From Patiria pectinifera (Eukaryota > Echinodermata > Asteroidea > Valvatida > Asterinidae): a DNA stretch of 64,000 nt. The stretch covers positions 30,320,392-30,384,391 of the forward strand of contig CM057142.1 of NCBI GenBank assembly GCA_029964075.1, read 5' to 3'. Each line of letters starts with the position of its first letter. The stretch's first letter is position 1. Below are positions 13,601 through 23,395 of the stretch, piece by piece. The position numbers and the translations under genes were made by a program. The notes beneath the pieces were generated by a model that was not told the origin of the DNA, did no database searches, and saw nothing but the letters and a program-made list of their open reading frames with translations.

Positions 13601-16600
13601 CGCCTGACACGGCAACTGACTGGACAGAACTGGGCAAAGGTTGAAATGAGGGTTTGTGGGTATTAGGAAAGGGAATAAAGTCTCCTTACAATACTGTTTG
13701 TTGCACTTCAATCGGACATTCCGTTTACAACTTATGGCTGTTTAAATTTTGCCTTTATCGGCATGTCCAAAAAGTGAAATACTGATAAAAGTAAAGTTTG
13801 GAGTTTGCAGCCATGAAAGTGAAAGATGCCAATTGTGTTTCCTTAAAAACTCTTTTGTTCAACTTATTTTTATATTACTCCTTTAATAGATGTGTAGTAG
13901 TGTATCAAAGATTACAAATATTGAGAAATCTGAAAATAGAACAAAATATAAAAATCGGCCCCTGTTCATTTTGTTTTTGCATTTTTCACTACTACGTCCT
14001 TTGCCTACATGTAGTTCTATCTCATTTTTCCAGAGCGCCTTACATATGTCCCACAAATCATAATTTCCTTGTAAAACATGTTTATAATTCAGGCATTCTT
14101 ATTGTGAAAATATTTTTTTTTTTTAAATGTGTTTTGCTACTTTTTAATTTTGAAGTGGAAAATGTATAACAGTTTTGAGTGATTTTTCTTGGCAACTGCA
14201 GGTTTGAGAGGTTTGAAGTGCTGTCTGTCTTTTCCTGCACTATGCTGGCAATATTCGGTGCAATATTCATCATGAAAGAAAGGTGAATTCAACTCATTTA
14301 TGTTAGTGTGAACATTATTAAAGTACAGTATGTAATGTCTATCTACTGATTAGTGCAGGACAAAAAATACATTATTTCACTTTTGCCGGTGTAAGCATGC
14401 TCGTACATTTCTTGAAAATTAACATTGAAGATCTTTCTAGGTCACATTGTGTCCATAGTTGCAAATGTTTGTCACCTCCAAGTTGGCTTTAAAACTGTGG
14501 ATAGAAGTCATCCTTTCCATTATAATTGCTGAAATTTCAGTTCATTAAAGAAATAGGCTATCAGCATTGGTCCAAAACTTGGGCCACTGGTATCAAATGA
14601 ACGAAAGGAGCAATGGTCATAGCTATTTTTCGCAATGTTTGTACGTCTAGAATTGGAAAACGTGTGATAGCTTTGCAGTGTGAGCAGTGGCAGTGTTTTG
14701 GGTGTTTAATATCACTTTTAATTTTTTTTCTTTAAAATGGCCGCCAATATGCTTGTAACAAGCATGTTTTAGCCGCCATTTTTTTAAAAAGTGATAGCAC
14801 CCAAAAAGCTGCCACTGCTGCAATGCTATCACATATTTTCCATCCACACGGGTGCATACCTTGCCGAAAATCACAATGAGCATTTTTATTCCCCTCATTT
14901 GATACCGACCAAACCCCCCAGGCTAATGGCCTAACACGTGCTTCAGCTTAGGAGAAAAATCAACAAATCACAAGAAAATCTGTTTAACTTGCCTCATTTA
15001 CTAATTCAGTGCCAGAACTGCCAATTTAATTAATTTAACTGTATATTTTTTCCCCCTTGGACCACGCATGGTTGGAGAATCCTTTTTCTTGAATTACAAA
15101 AATGGCTTCACAAATTTTTATTAATGAGTTAATGGTTTTGAGGTGTTATCACTAAGTAAATTCTCAGTGTGATTTGTAATCTCATACAGCACGGAGCGCT
15201 TGTTTCAGCCGGTAGATATCCACACCGGTCGCCTGATGCTGGGCGCCGGTTTGGGCTTAATCTGCCACATCACGGTGACCTACGGAGCCAACAGTAAAGC
15301 ATTCAGGCACGTCATCGAGGCATCGCGGTCCAGCTGGCTACAGGAACACTTTGCGGACATGAGCAGAAAGTGAGTTGAGATATATCTGCATAGATAGCAA
15401 GTGAATTGGCATACTGTGCACGTATATCATCCAGTGGCTGATAAGGAAGGAAAAAAATCAATGGATTCCATAGAATTGGCGAAAAATGGAGTAGTAATGC
15501 AAATCGTCAATGCCTGTAGTATTAAAAGATACAAAAAGAAGAATACAAAGTTCAAACTTCAAAGCTATAGATGAAGATGTGGCGAAATGACATGAGGAAT
15601 AGTCTTTTTAGTGACTCTGCAATTCTAAAAAAATGTAAAATTGAGTTTCCAAAACGAATCATTGAATTATCCCACGTTTTGGAATAATTGGCATTTGATC
15701 TGACTGCGGCCTTCCAGAGATTTGCACTACTTAAAAAATTATGTCAGTGAAGTGCAAAGCCCAAATTTTAAAATTCAACCACCCGGAGTTGTCCTGGAGT
15801 ACTTTCCGAGCACCAGCTTTAGTACTCAGAAAGCACTCGACTGCAACTCTGCAACTACTCCATCGAAAATCAGAAACATTTCTCATTTTGCAGAATTGAG
15901 GTGAAAAATTAGGCCAATTTGTTCACGTTATTGTAAAACACTGGCCATTTTGGAAAAGTCTGTCACGAACCAATGTGGCCCATCAGGCCGTCGTTTATCT
16001 CCGGTTTCAGTAGCATGATCGACTGAGAAAATGTCTATTCCCCCTGGATGGGATGCTAGTCCATCGCAGGTTACTCCCCAGCTAATGCTGGTACCCATTT
16101 ATACCCCTGGGTGGAGAGAGGCAAGTGGAGGTGAAGTGGCTTGCCCAAGGACACAACATAGTGGCCAGCGGCTAGATTCAAACCCCTGACCCTCTGATCA
16201 TGAGTCACAAACCCTAACCACTAGGCCACACTCCCCCGAAAAACAGTAAACCATCCATATTTCTCTTGTTCTCCTTGTCAGTTTTTGTGCGATTGTTCCG
16301 GGGTTTGATCGCCTCCTCCTTCCCAGAGTCAACCCCTTCGTCTTGATTGCCATGGCGGGTGCCTTGTCCCTGCTCATCACGGATCTACTGGTGGATGTCA
16401 AGTAAACATTTCATGATAATTTCTCTGCCTTTTGCAAAGAGTCAAATTCTTTGCCAAATTAAGATGAAACAAATGCGATCATGCAAACTGATTCTGTCTG
16501 CTTTTGACATTACGAAAAGATCCTGTTTGTTAATTGCCCACAGAGAATCCTTTGGGGTAACTCACGTTACATTTTCTTAACGTGAGTAACCGATTTTGTG

Positions 16601-19600
16601 CGTCTTGTTTATCATACATAACACATTTTTCTGGATGTCATCTTTGGTGCTTAGGTAGGTCTAGGTCTACTCTATCTACCATGGGGATAACAGTTATCAA
16701 ACCTTTTCAGTAAGGTAATTACAGCCCAAGGAAACTCAAAAGAAGATCAAAAATGTAACATGAGTAACCGTGGAATTGCCCTTTGGTAATCATAGTTTCT
16801 GTTCTAAATTTTGATAAATAGAACAGAAATAATCCTATTAAAATTTTTGAGTTGAGTCAATTTCATATTAAACTGAAAGTTACCATAATTGACACTTTTT
16901 CCTTTTTCTTTCAAAGCAATTACTTTGTGGCGGACACTCTGGCAGCCATTTGTATAGCCCTGATGACATTTGGTACCATGCTTCCAATGAGCATCTACAC
17001 GGGTACCATACTACTGCAGACATCGCCGACACACATCATTGGACAGCTGGACAAGAGTCTAAGAGAGGTTGGGAGAATTTGCTGTGATTCTTACACCCGT
17101 TAGAGACTGAAGTCCCAGAGTTGCGCCGAAACAAAAACTATTGGGAACGACTCCCTTCAACCAAACTAGATTTTGGTTTCAGACCTCAAATTTAATGTCT
17201 TGTTTTTCCATTGACTTGACACTGGAGTCTTTCCACATGATTCAAATTGATTCAGAATCAATCTGTTGATGTAGTTGCTTGTAACTGTTTTTAACCTTTT
17301 CATGTACAATGTAGTAATTTGATTCGGCGCCACTCTGGATCATCAGTCTGAAGTTTGTGTGTTAATGCTGCTTGTGCCTGAGACTAGGGACCCCCAAAAT
17401 ACTTGTAATGCCACTTGAGCTACAGCAGTGAATGCATTAACCCTAAACCTCCATGAATCCATCAAAATCCATACCCCTGTTTTGGAGAATTTCGGCGGAT
17501 TCAGGCTACCTCCATATCAAAATCTGGGGAATTTTGATGGATTGAGGATTGTAAGCCTAGCGGTACTGCAGGATTTTGATGGATTCAGAGCAGTCACCAT
17601 CTCCAACATTTTTGGCGTGACATATTTGGTGGATTTTGGCAGATACAGGATACTTTCTAGTACAGATAGGTTAGGGTTAAGAAACATTAAATTGCAGCTT
17701 AACCTACGTGCACGTGTTTCACTTCATCAGGTTAGTTGTTAAGTATCCGTCTTTATATTTTGAGTACCTTTGTTTTTTCAAATTTTAAAAATGCACAAAT
17801 GACAAATTATCTACCTTTACCTTAAACGCTATGAAATAGGATTCATAAGACAACCCTTTTTGTGGAGGCATTTGACAAAGGAAAAAAAGTTATATTGAAA
17901 AACATTTTGGAAAAAAAGAAAGCTGTTTACAATAGGGCACTTTTTTACCACTTTTGAGAGCTCCATAGATGGGACACACCATGCGAACTGGTTTGCGCGC
18001 ATATGGCGTGAAGTATGCATGACAAATGTTATAATGAATGTGCATAAAGTAGTGCTGCAGCCGAACCGCCGAATCAAACTAAAAATAGTCGAACTTGGCC
18101 TTCCGAACCGAACCAAACCAAACCGAAATGTCAGTTCGGAAGAGTTCGGTAAGTATTTGTTGATAGCGCTAGGAATGCTAATGCTTGCAATGAAAGGGTA
18201 AAATTAAAGCGCACGGATGATTGAATTTTACCGTGTTGACAAGTCACCGCATTATTCTTCATTATTTACGGTGTTCTAGCCACGCATACAATAGGATATC
18301 GGGCCGATACGTTTTTAACAAAATCGTACTCGTGATTTTTTCACGAGTGCTCTTTGCATGTAATTCATCCAGCGCGGCCATTCTGAGTATCCTGGCCCTG
18401 CCGTGTTCTAGTGTGACGTAGTACGTTTGGACCAAACAGTTTTCGGTGAAGCCATAGCGTGAGCTTCAGATGTCGGTGGTCAGTGGCACCTGTGCACGTG
18501 ACCAATATTGATTTTATTGCTGGATATTTTAGGGTGACATATGTGTCCCTGTTCCTTGCAGGCCTCAACCCTTGACGGTGTGCTAGAGTTTCGCAATGAG
18601 CATTTCTGGACCGTCTCATTCGGCGCCATAGCTGGCTCGCTCCATGTTCGAGTCCGCAGAGATGCAAATGAACAGGTAAGATTCTTTTTTGTTTATTGAT
18701 TATCCCAGCAGTAAACTCTCGGGTTAAACTAGTGATTATTTAATGAAACAATTGAACTGTACAATAATATCAAATTTTGTAATTTATTCAGGAGTGTTTA
18801 CGCGTGGAGCATTACTTTTCATTTTTCAAAGGGACTAAAAAGGGCATATTCCTCACCACATCAAAATCTTCTCTTGAGAGAAATGTAAACAATATGTCTA
18901 TATAACCCAAATTATTTGCACTTACAGGCATATAGGATCATTTACATTTATCCCAAAAGTAACCTACAAAATTATTATCAAAATTCTTACTTGGATTAAA
19001 GATCGTACTGGTACTAAACACCCCGTGAAATTATTCCATCTGGCTTGCTGTCATTAAAAAGAAATCAAAAAATGTAGGTGGTTTCCAACGATCAGTCAAT
19101 TGAGTGATTTTGGGAAATAAAGAAAGCTATTGACAAAATTGTGTTTCGTGATTAAGAGGTCGTGCATTGTTTTGTGCTGGTTTTCACTTTTTTTTCGCAA
19201 AAAGTGTAATATCCACTGAGCTGAAACTTTCAACAGGTTAGGTTTTGAACAATTCTGCTTTGGATTTTGAATGGTGTTATGATTGGAAACGAACATCATG
19301 CATGAAAAGCAAATGATGGTATATGCCTTTTAACTACTTGTTGTACCCGTTTCTTCAGATGGTTCTTGCTCACGTTGCCAACAAGCTATCCCACCTTGTC
19401 TCAACTCTCACCATCCAAGTCATCAAAGACGACTGGACCCGTCTGACTCCTCTCTCCTTCCCAGGCGAGGCCCTGTCCTCCAAGCTCCCGCCCCCGGCAC
19501 CCCTCAACCCAAACTTTGTCGCCAGTAACCCGGGACTGAACGTGTACTCTGCCGCCGCGACGTTACAGCAGCAGAAGAAAGGACTGTATGACTTTCAGAT

Positions 19601-19925
19601 CCCCAGCACGCCGAGCCGGGCCTCCAGTACCCCTTACGGGACGCCCAGTCGAGATCTGAGCTTCCACTCCGGCATCGGACCGATATCGAGCTATGTGGAG
19701 TCCACCTCGCCCGTGCTGGACAGATATCACGCGGATACGCAGCTGAAAGGAATCTTAAGAACAGGTGGCATGGGGCCCAGAGGGTTACCGCCCAACATGG
19801 CCAACAGTCGGCCCCTTGCCAGCAGCCACAGTGCCGTCATTGACTTGAACAGCCTGGGAACGGCCAATCTCTACACGCCGGGGAAAATCCTGGCGGACCA
19901 AAATCATTTGAATTTCGACTCATGA
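7462..19925 (+). CDS. SLC30A6: Zinc transporter 6 (ZnT6), complete 10-exon coding region
   Basis: Cation-diffusion-facilitator family. ZnT6 is known as the non-transporting partner of ZnT5 in a Golgi/secretory-pathway complex that loads zinc into ectoenzymes such as alkaline phosphatases. Coding exons: 7462-7690, 10104-10240, 11513-11597, 12366-12474, 14202-14282, 15190-15369, 16282-16401, 16917-17067, 18562-18675, 19359-19925. They sum to 1773 nt (590 residues plus TGA) with matching phases and GT-AG borders throughout. Recognition rests on near-verbatim ZnT6 segments: TAYTYLT-like TM2, VYSFGFER, MTFGTM-PMS-Y, HIIGQLDK, STLDGVLE-RNEHFW and RRDANEQMVLAHV. Six membrane segments lie in exons 3-8 and the cytosolic domain in exons 9-10. 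I see no HxxxD zinc-site motif in TM2 or TM5, as expected for ZnT6. The protein is longer than human ZnT6 (about 460 residues), with extra low-complexity N- and C-terminal sequence. Confidence 0.96.
8902..8966. repeat. Hairpin with 16-bp perfect arms
   Basis: AGGGAGTCGGGAACTA faces TAGTTCCCGACTCCCT in SLC30A6 intron 1. Confidence 0.85.
9055..9353. mobile_element. Long-TIR MITE in SLC30A6 intron 1
   Basis: About 70-bp arms (9055-9126, 9286-9353), inner part GAAATCTAGACTGTTTTCCA and its complement, about 90 percent matched. Confidence 0.8.
10104..10240 (+). CDS. SLC30A6: SLC30A6 coding exon 2
   Basis: Residues 77-122: pre-membrane cytosolic stretch with the ZnT6-like block ARPQQGVISKLMQEFWSV before TM1. 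Acceptor TAG at 10101-10103, donor GTAAGT, ends in phase 0. Confidence 0.9.
10361..10637. mobile_element. Degenerate CCCTAA-like element
   Basis: ACCCTAACCCC at the left and GCAGGGTTAGG at the right, interior with repeated TGCTGAATCCAAC. Weak. Confidence 0.35.
11227..11489. mobile_element. Fold-back element ending at the SLC30A6 exon 3 acceptor
   Basis: About 105-bp near-perfect arms (AAATAATGAAAGGTTTGCGG outermost) around a short centre near 11,350. The right arm stops 23 nt before exon 3. Confidence 0.88.
11513..11597 (+). CDS. SLC30A6: SLC30A6 coding exon 3 (TM1)
   Basis: Residues 123-150: TM1, ending WCQSTNSM (human WCSSTNSI). A 263-bp fold-back element ends about 23 nt upstream of this exon, and a MITE begins about 35 nt after its donor. 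Confidence 0.93.
11632..12045. mobile_element. TTAA-type MITE, CCCTAA-TIR family
   Basis: Ends TTACCCTAATTCCCCAGG / CCTAGGGAGTTAGGGTTAA. piggyBac-like in target (TTAA) and CCCT..AGGG termini. Begins just 35 nt after the exon 3 donor. Confidence 0.6.
12366..12474 (+). CDS. SLC30A6: SLC30A6 coding exon 4 (TM2)
   Basis: Residues 151-186: TM2 with AYTYLTVCDL followed by the KPVSVYSFG loop. The position that is His in active ZnTs is not His here. Ends in phase 2 before GTAAGA. Confidence 0.95.
12671..12741. mobile_element. Deleted CCCTAA-TIR MITE
   Basis: 71-bp remnant: GCCCTAACAGTCCTGAATCC to CCTAGGGAGTTAGGGTTAA. Confidence 0.5.
14202..14282 (+). CDS. SLC30A6: SLC30A6 coding exon 5 (TM3)
   Basis: Residues 187-213: FERFEVLSVFSCTML and the rest of TM3, ending IMKE. 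Preceded by a CTGCAG acceptor, followed by GTGAAT. Confidence 0.95.
14662..14838. mobile_element. Fold-back element in SLC30A6 intron 5
   Basis: About 80-bp arms, GTGTGATAGCTTTGCAGTG against CTGCAATGCTATCACAT, centred on GCTTGTAACAAGC. Confidence 0.75.
15190..15369 (+). CDS. SLC30A6: SLC30A6 coding exon 6 (TM4)
   Basis: Residues 214-273: TERLFQPVDIHTGRLM, TM4 and the loop SSWLQEHFADMSR, matching human SSWLQEHVADLSR. No His-rich loop, in line with ZnT6. Confidence 0.95.
16015..16245 (-). repeat. tRNA-derived SINE, minus strand
   Basis: On the minus strand: box A TGGCCTAGTGG, box B GGTTTGAATCT, followed by a body with CTTGGGCAAGCCACTTCAC and CCAGGGGTATAAATGGGTAC. That body type is shared by many animal SINEs. 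Inserted just upstream of SLC30A6 exon 7. Confidence 0.75.
16282..16401 (+). CDS. SLC30A6: SLC30A6 coding exon 7 (TM5)
   Basis: Residues 274-313: CAIVPGFDRLLLPRVNPFVL and TM5. The HxxxD signature of transporting ZnTs is absent. A minus-strand SINE ends about 40 nt upstream of the exon. Confidence 0.95.
16917..17067 (+). CDS. SLC30A6: SLC30A6 coding exon 8 (TM6)
   Basis: Residues 314-364: NYFVADTLAAICIALMTFGT (TM6), then LLQTSPTHIIGQLDKSLRE entering the cytosolic domain. Phase 0 end. Confidence 0.96.
17437..17680. mobile_element. CCCTAA-TIR MITE with intact TTAA ends
   Basis: TTAACCCTAAACC at the left and GGTTAGGGTTAA at the right, 244 bp; the interior is made of TTTTGATGGATTCAGG-like motifs. 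Confidence 0.65.
17700..17826 (+). mobile_element. 3' fragment of the AGCTATAGTCC MITE
   Basis: TTCATCAGGTTAGTTGTTAA to AATGCACAAATGACAAATTA and CCTTAA. Confidence 0.5.
18562..18675 (+). CDS. SLC30A6: SLC30A6 coding exon 9
   Basis: Residues 365-402 of the cytosolic ferredoxin-like domain: STLDGVLEFRNEHFWTVSFG and HVRVRRDANEQ. 114 nt, so symmetric phase 0-0. Confidence 0.96.
18925..19290 (+). mobile_element. Degenerate copy of the AGCTATAGTCC MITE
   Basis: GATCATTTACATTTATCCCA, AAAGTAACCTAC.., CACCCCGTGAAATTATTCCA and GAGCTGAAACTTTCAACAGG follow the 28.2-kb element in order. Much older; in SLC30A6 intron 9. Confidence 0.55.
19359..19925 (+). CDS. SLC30A6: SLC30A6 coding exon 10 and stop
   Basis: Residues 403-590. 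The first about 45 residues (MVLAHVANKLSHLVSTLTIQ and onward) finish the cytosolic domain. The rest is Pro/Ser/Gly-rich, predicted disordered, and ends in TGA at 19923-19925. GC content and codon use rise sharply against the introns. Confidence 0.95.
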   Translation: MVLAHVANKLSHLVSTLTIQVIKDDWTRLTPLSFPGEALSSKLPPPAPLNPNFVASNPGLNVYSAAATLQQQKKGLYDFQIPSTPSRASSTPYGTPSRDLSFHSGIGPISSYVESTSPVLDRYHADTQLKGILRTGGMGPRGLPPNMANSRPLASSHSAVIDLNSLGTANLYTPGKILADQNHLNFDS

Positions 19926-20813
19926 GAGTTTCCCCTTTAAACTTGTCATTCTCTTCAAAAGTATCATCATGCTCTCGTTTAACAGACCACGTTATTTAAA
20001 TACAATGGTTATATTTTATTGACGTAACTGTAAATATGTACATATGTAAATGTTATTAGCATTTGAAAACTCAAAGTGGGCGATAGAGAAAAAAAAATAT
20101 GAATGTCTCCTTTGTCATGTTTGCACAGGAGAAAGTTGTCTTCGCTGATTATTGCCTTTTGTCCCTGTATGATTGTTTTCTCGGTTTACAGAGTAGGTGA
20201 TTGGTGGGAGCTATTTTTTTTTTTAAAGCCATCTTTGCGGAAGATTTTAAAGTTGCAAAGACAAAGCCAGCAATGGAGCAAACATAAATGTATTGCCCAT
20301 ACTACAACATCAAGCAAATACCACTTTAGTGATAACTTTCATGTTGGTTCCTTTTATCCCTACAATGGACTAGTCTGAATTTTACAAAGATGGCACAAAA
20401 AGTTATTTTTGCTGTTGGATATCTCAGGGAATGACACTACATTTAGCCAAAAAAAAGTAGTTAAAACCAGTATCTGGAAATAGGTACCCTGCACTTTGTT
20501 TGATAATGATGAATGTCATATGAGTATGTTGTTTTGTGTTCACAAGAAGCCATGTTGATCTGATACTCTGTGCCCTCTGGAGACATGCACACAATAGGGA
20601 ACAAAAGATTGTATACGTCTCCACAGGGCAATTTCTATAGATGAATGCGTCTCCACAAGGTTTTCACGAAATAGATATATGAATTTTACTCAAAAACTAG
20701 GCATTTCCAAGGTGGGTTGATCTGTCGCAAATGGTAGAGTTTAAGAATGGATATTAAGTCCGAATTTCAGCCAAGGAAATTAATTCTGGTTAAAATAAGA
20801 GCATTTTGAAACT

Positions 20814-20875
20814 GTACTTTCAAACTCAAAACTTAAGTACTGTATTTTGAAACTGTACTTTCAAACTCAAAACTT
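20814..20875. repeat. 31-bp tandem duplication
   Basis: TTTTGAAACTGTACTTTCAA unit twice in a row, in the SLC30A6 3' region. Confidence 0.85.
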
Positions 20876-21021
20876 TAGTACACAACTTTAGTAAACAAAG
20901 AAATGTCTCCACAAGGATACAAATTTCAGTATAAATGAAGGCACATGTGTATGCACAGCCACAGTACATTGAACATTCTCAATCCTTCTTTCTGCCTTCT
21001 TTGTCAATAAGAAATTTGCGA

Positions 21022-21027
21022 AATAAA
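21022..21027 (+). terminator. Candidate SLC30A6 polyadenylation signal
   Basis: AATAAA about 1.1 kb after the stop codon, just at the left edge of a fold-back element. Earlier non-canonical signals are possible. Confidence 0.25.
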
Positions 21028-21356
21028 TTCAAGTAACATCTGGTACACTGACTTGCTTGAATGCTTGGCACATGTTAACTTTGAATTCTCCAGACCAAAG
21101 AGATTGTTGCTATATCACGTGATTCGGGGCAAGCCTTACGCTAGCAACCCCCAGCTCCGGAATGGTCTGGTGTCTCTATGCCATTCTCTTCCATTGTGAG
21201 CAATGTATTGATGCCGAGCGTCTCTTATGTAATATGCAAGAACTTGCCCCGAATCATGTGATAATAGCGACAATGTCTTTGGTCTGGAGAATTCAAAGTT
21301 AAAATGTGCCAAGCATTAGGAGCAAGTCAGTGTACCAGATGCTATTCAAATTTAAA
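21022..21356. mobile_element. Fold-back MITE 3' of SLC30A6
   Basis: About 110-bp arms: CATCTGGTACACTGACTTGC and TTTGAATTCTCCAGACCAAA with complements at 21239-21356. Confidence 0.85.
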
Positions 21357-21838
21357 TCCCAAAGGGTATAGGTTATTCACAAATGTCTTATTCCAGAATC
21401 TTCAAAGAAATGTCCCCATGTAACACAATATGTGTGTTTGATAATGGCTGCACGTATATTCTCCGTAATTCCTTCACATGCTTACTTGTCATTCTAACTA
21501 AAGAAAACAATGAGGCTGTTTTCCAATGGGATTTCCTTTGAAATTGGTTACAAAATGAGAGTTGGGGGAGACCACCAGGACGGACATTCGAATGCATTGC
21601 CGAATGCGCTGATGCTCAAGCGAAGTTGCTATGGGTGTGTGCACATTCAAAATAAAATTAGTCCCGCGTACTTGGTGTCATACGCATGCGAACCAGTACG
21701 CACACGCGCGCCCCGTATCCTTCTCACTGGAGCTCCCTAATGTGGTCACAAAGCGTCATCAACTGTTTGTGCAGATTTCATTTAAGCAACAAAGTCACTT
21801 CAAATCCGAGAGTAGCATCTTTTATGTAGGGTTCTGAC

Positions 21839-22179
21839 ATTGACCTATCGCCGTTTGCGAGTTAGCCGCGCCCCTTAGACAACCCTATCCGGTTTGTTAG
21901 TGTGACGTCGGTTCAGTTTAAACCACGCCCACTGGTCATTAAGTAGCATTGGAACCATTGGAACCGGAAGCTAACGCAACTTGAGTGTGTATCCAATGGG
22001 CGCTAGTAATCAGTGGTGCGCACGCGTGTATGACATTTTTACTAACGAACCGGATGGGGAATTTTGTACACTAAGTTTGTTTGTCTCAGATTTGGCGCGT
22101 TCTGCGTCCATTTCTATATCATGTAATTGAACAATATTTTGCAAGCTGCGTTGACGCGATTCTAGCGCGATAGGTCAAT
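21839..22179. mobile_element. MITE with ATTGACCTATCGC TIRs
   Basis: Perfect 13-bp termini, second nested pair ATCCGGTTTGTTAGT / ACTAACGAACCGGAT. 341 bp, GC-richer than its surroundings. Confidence 0.7.
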
Positions 22180-22758
22180 TGTTTTGCCAGGTTAACCCAT
22201 TAAACTGTAGTTAACTGTTTTATATTGTATGTACATTCATTCCTTGACATTTCCATAAAAAAAAAACAGGAAAGAACCTTGCAACCTTGCAACCTGATGC
22301 CACTTTTTTCTTTCATGTATCATCTCAATAAAGGCCAGTCCTTGCAAAAAAATGTTTAAAAGCCATGAAACTGGGACTGAGAAACATTTCCAAAATTGTT
22401 AGGAAATACTGGGAAAATGTTCTTTACTCTCCATAGACTTTGTACACACACTACATTCTTTCCCAAAACCATACCATGGTTTGGCAGTGCGGAGAGGTAT
22501 AAGGAGTAGCAGACAGGGTGCTTTGGGACACTACAGTTAAAAGTCTTAAATGCCATCGATACATATTTAAGAATTGAAAACCCTCTATTATTGGTATTTG
22601 CAAAAAGAATTTTGCATGCTGGTTGGTATGTGTTTTGTAATTGTGTTGTAGTTGCTGTCTGTTATGGGTGTGTTCGTTAGACTTGCACTCAAAAGTGTAG
22701 TCATTGTTCATTTTGTAAGTCATTTCCGATCATAGCAGTGTACCTAATAGTATACAAA

Positions 22759-22913
22759 TATTGAGTGGACCAGCATGGAATGGGAGGAATATTATCGCAA
22801 GGTAAAATCTGGACTTGTCCATTTCACAAGGCGAAGCCGAGTGAACTGGTAAAGTCCAGATTTTACCGAGCGATAATATTCCTCCCATTTCATAATTTAA
22901 AGCCACTCAATGT
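22759..22913. repeat. Fold-back element with GGCGAAGCC apex
   Basis: Arms TGGGAGGAATATTATCGCAA / TCGATAATATTCCTCCCA-like and TAAAATCTGGACT / AGTCCAGATTTTA meet at CAAGGCGAAGCCGAGTG. Confidence 0.85.
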
Positions 22914-23220
22914 TTTATATAACTGACATAGATCCTTGTCATTTGATATATTTGAACTTTTATTTCACTACAAAATTCCAAATGTATTTCTCTCTTTCAA
23001 ACCACCCCTTCACGAAAATGTTTGAACCCCACTCTGTAGCGCTGGCTCTTTGGAACAATACGCGCTATGCGCAACGCTGAACGCGCACACCAGCATGCAT
23101 TTGCACTAAATTACCGCGTCTTGGAACAAGAATGATCCTAACTGTTCAATTTCCCATTTCCCAATTTCCCATTCCCCATCGGCGGATAGTACTTTTTGAG
23201 ACCCGGCGTGAATGGGAGTA

Positions 23221-23395
23221 ATATACAAATAATGAATGTTTGTGAGTGCAATGGTAAGAATAATTTCATGAGGTGACAGATGAAATGTTCCGTTCAAGAG
23301 GGGAAGCCGAGTAGAATGGAAAATTCCATCTGTCACCGAATGAAATTATTCTTTCCATTGCACGAACGTGAAACATTCATTATTTGTTTTATATA
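23221..23395. repeat. Fold-back element with GGGAAGCC apex
   Basis: Outer arms ACAAATAATGAATGTTT / AAACATTCATTATTTGT, inner arms GGTGACAGATG.. / CATCTGTCACC, apex GAGGGGAAGCCGAGTAG. 300 bp from a similar fold-back. Confidence 0.85.

Noticed and set aside
13798-14169. 123-codon frame upstream of SLC30A6 exon 5
   Set aside because: AT-rich intron with Phe/Tyr/Ile-rich translation; the real exon starts at 14202 in a different context.
16198-16401. Minus-strand frame overlapping SLC30A6 exon 7
   Set aside because: Antisense shadow of the exon and of the neighbouring SINE.
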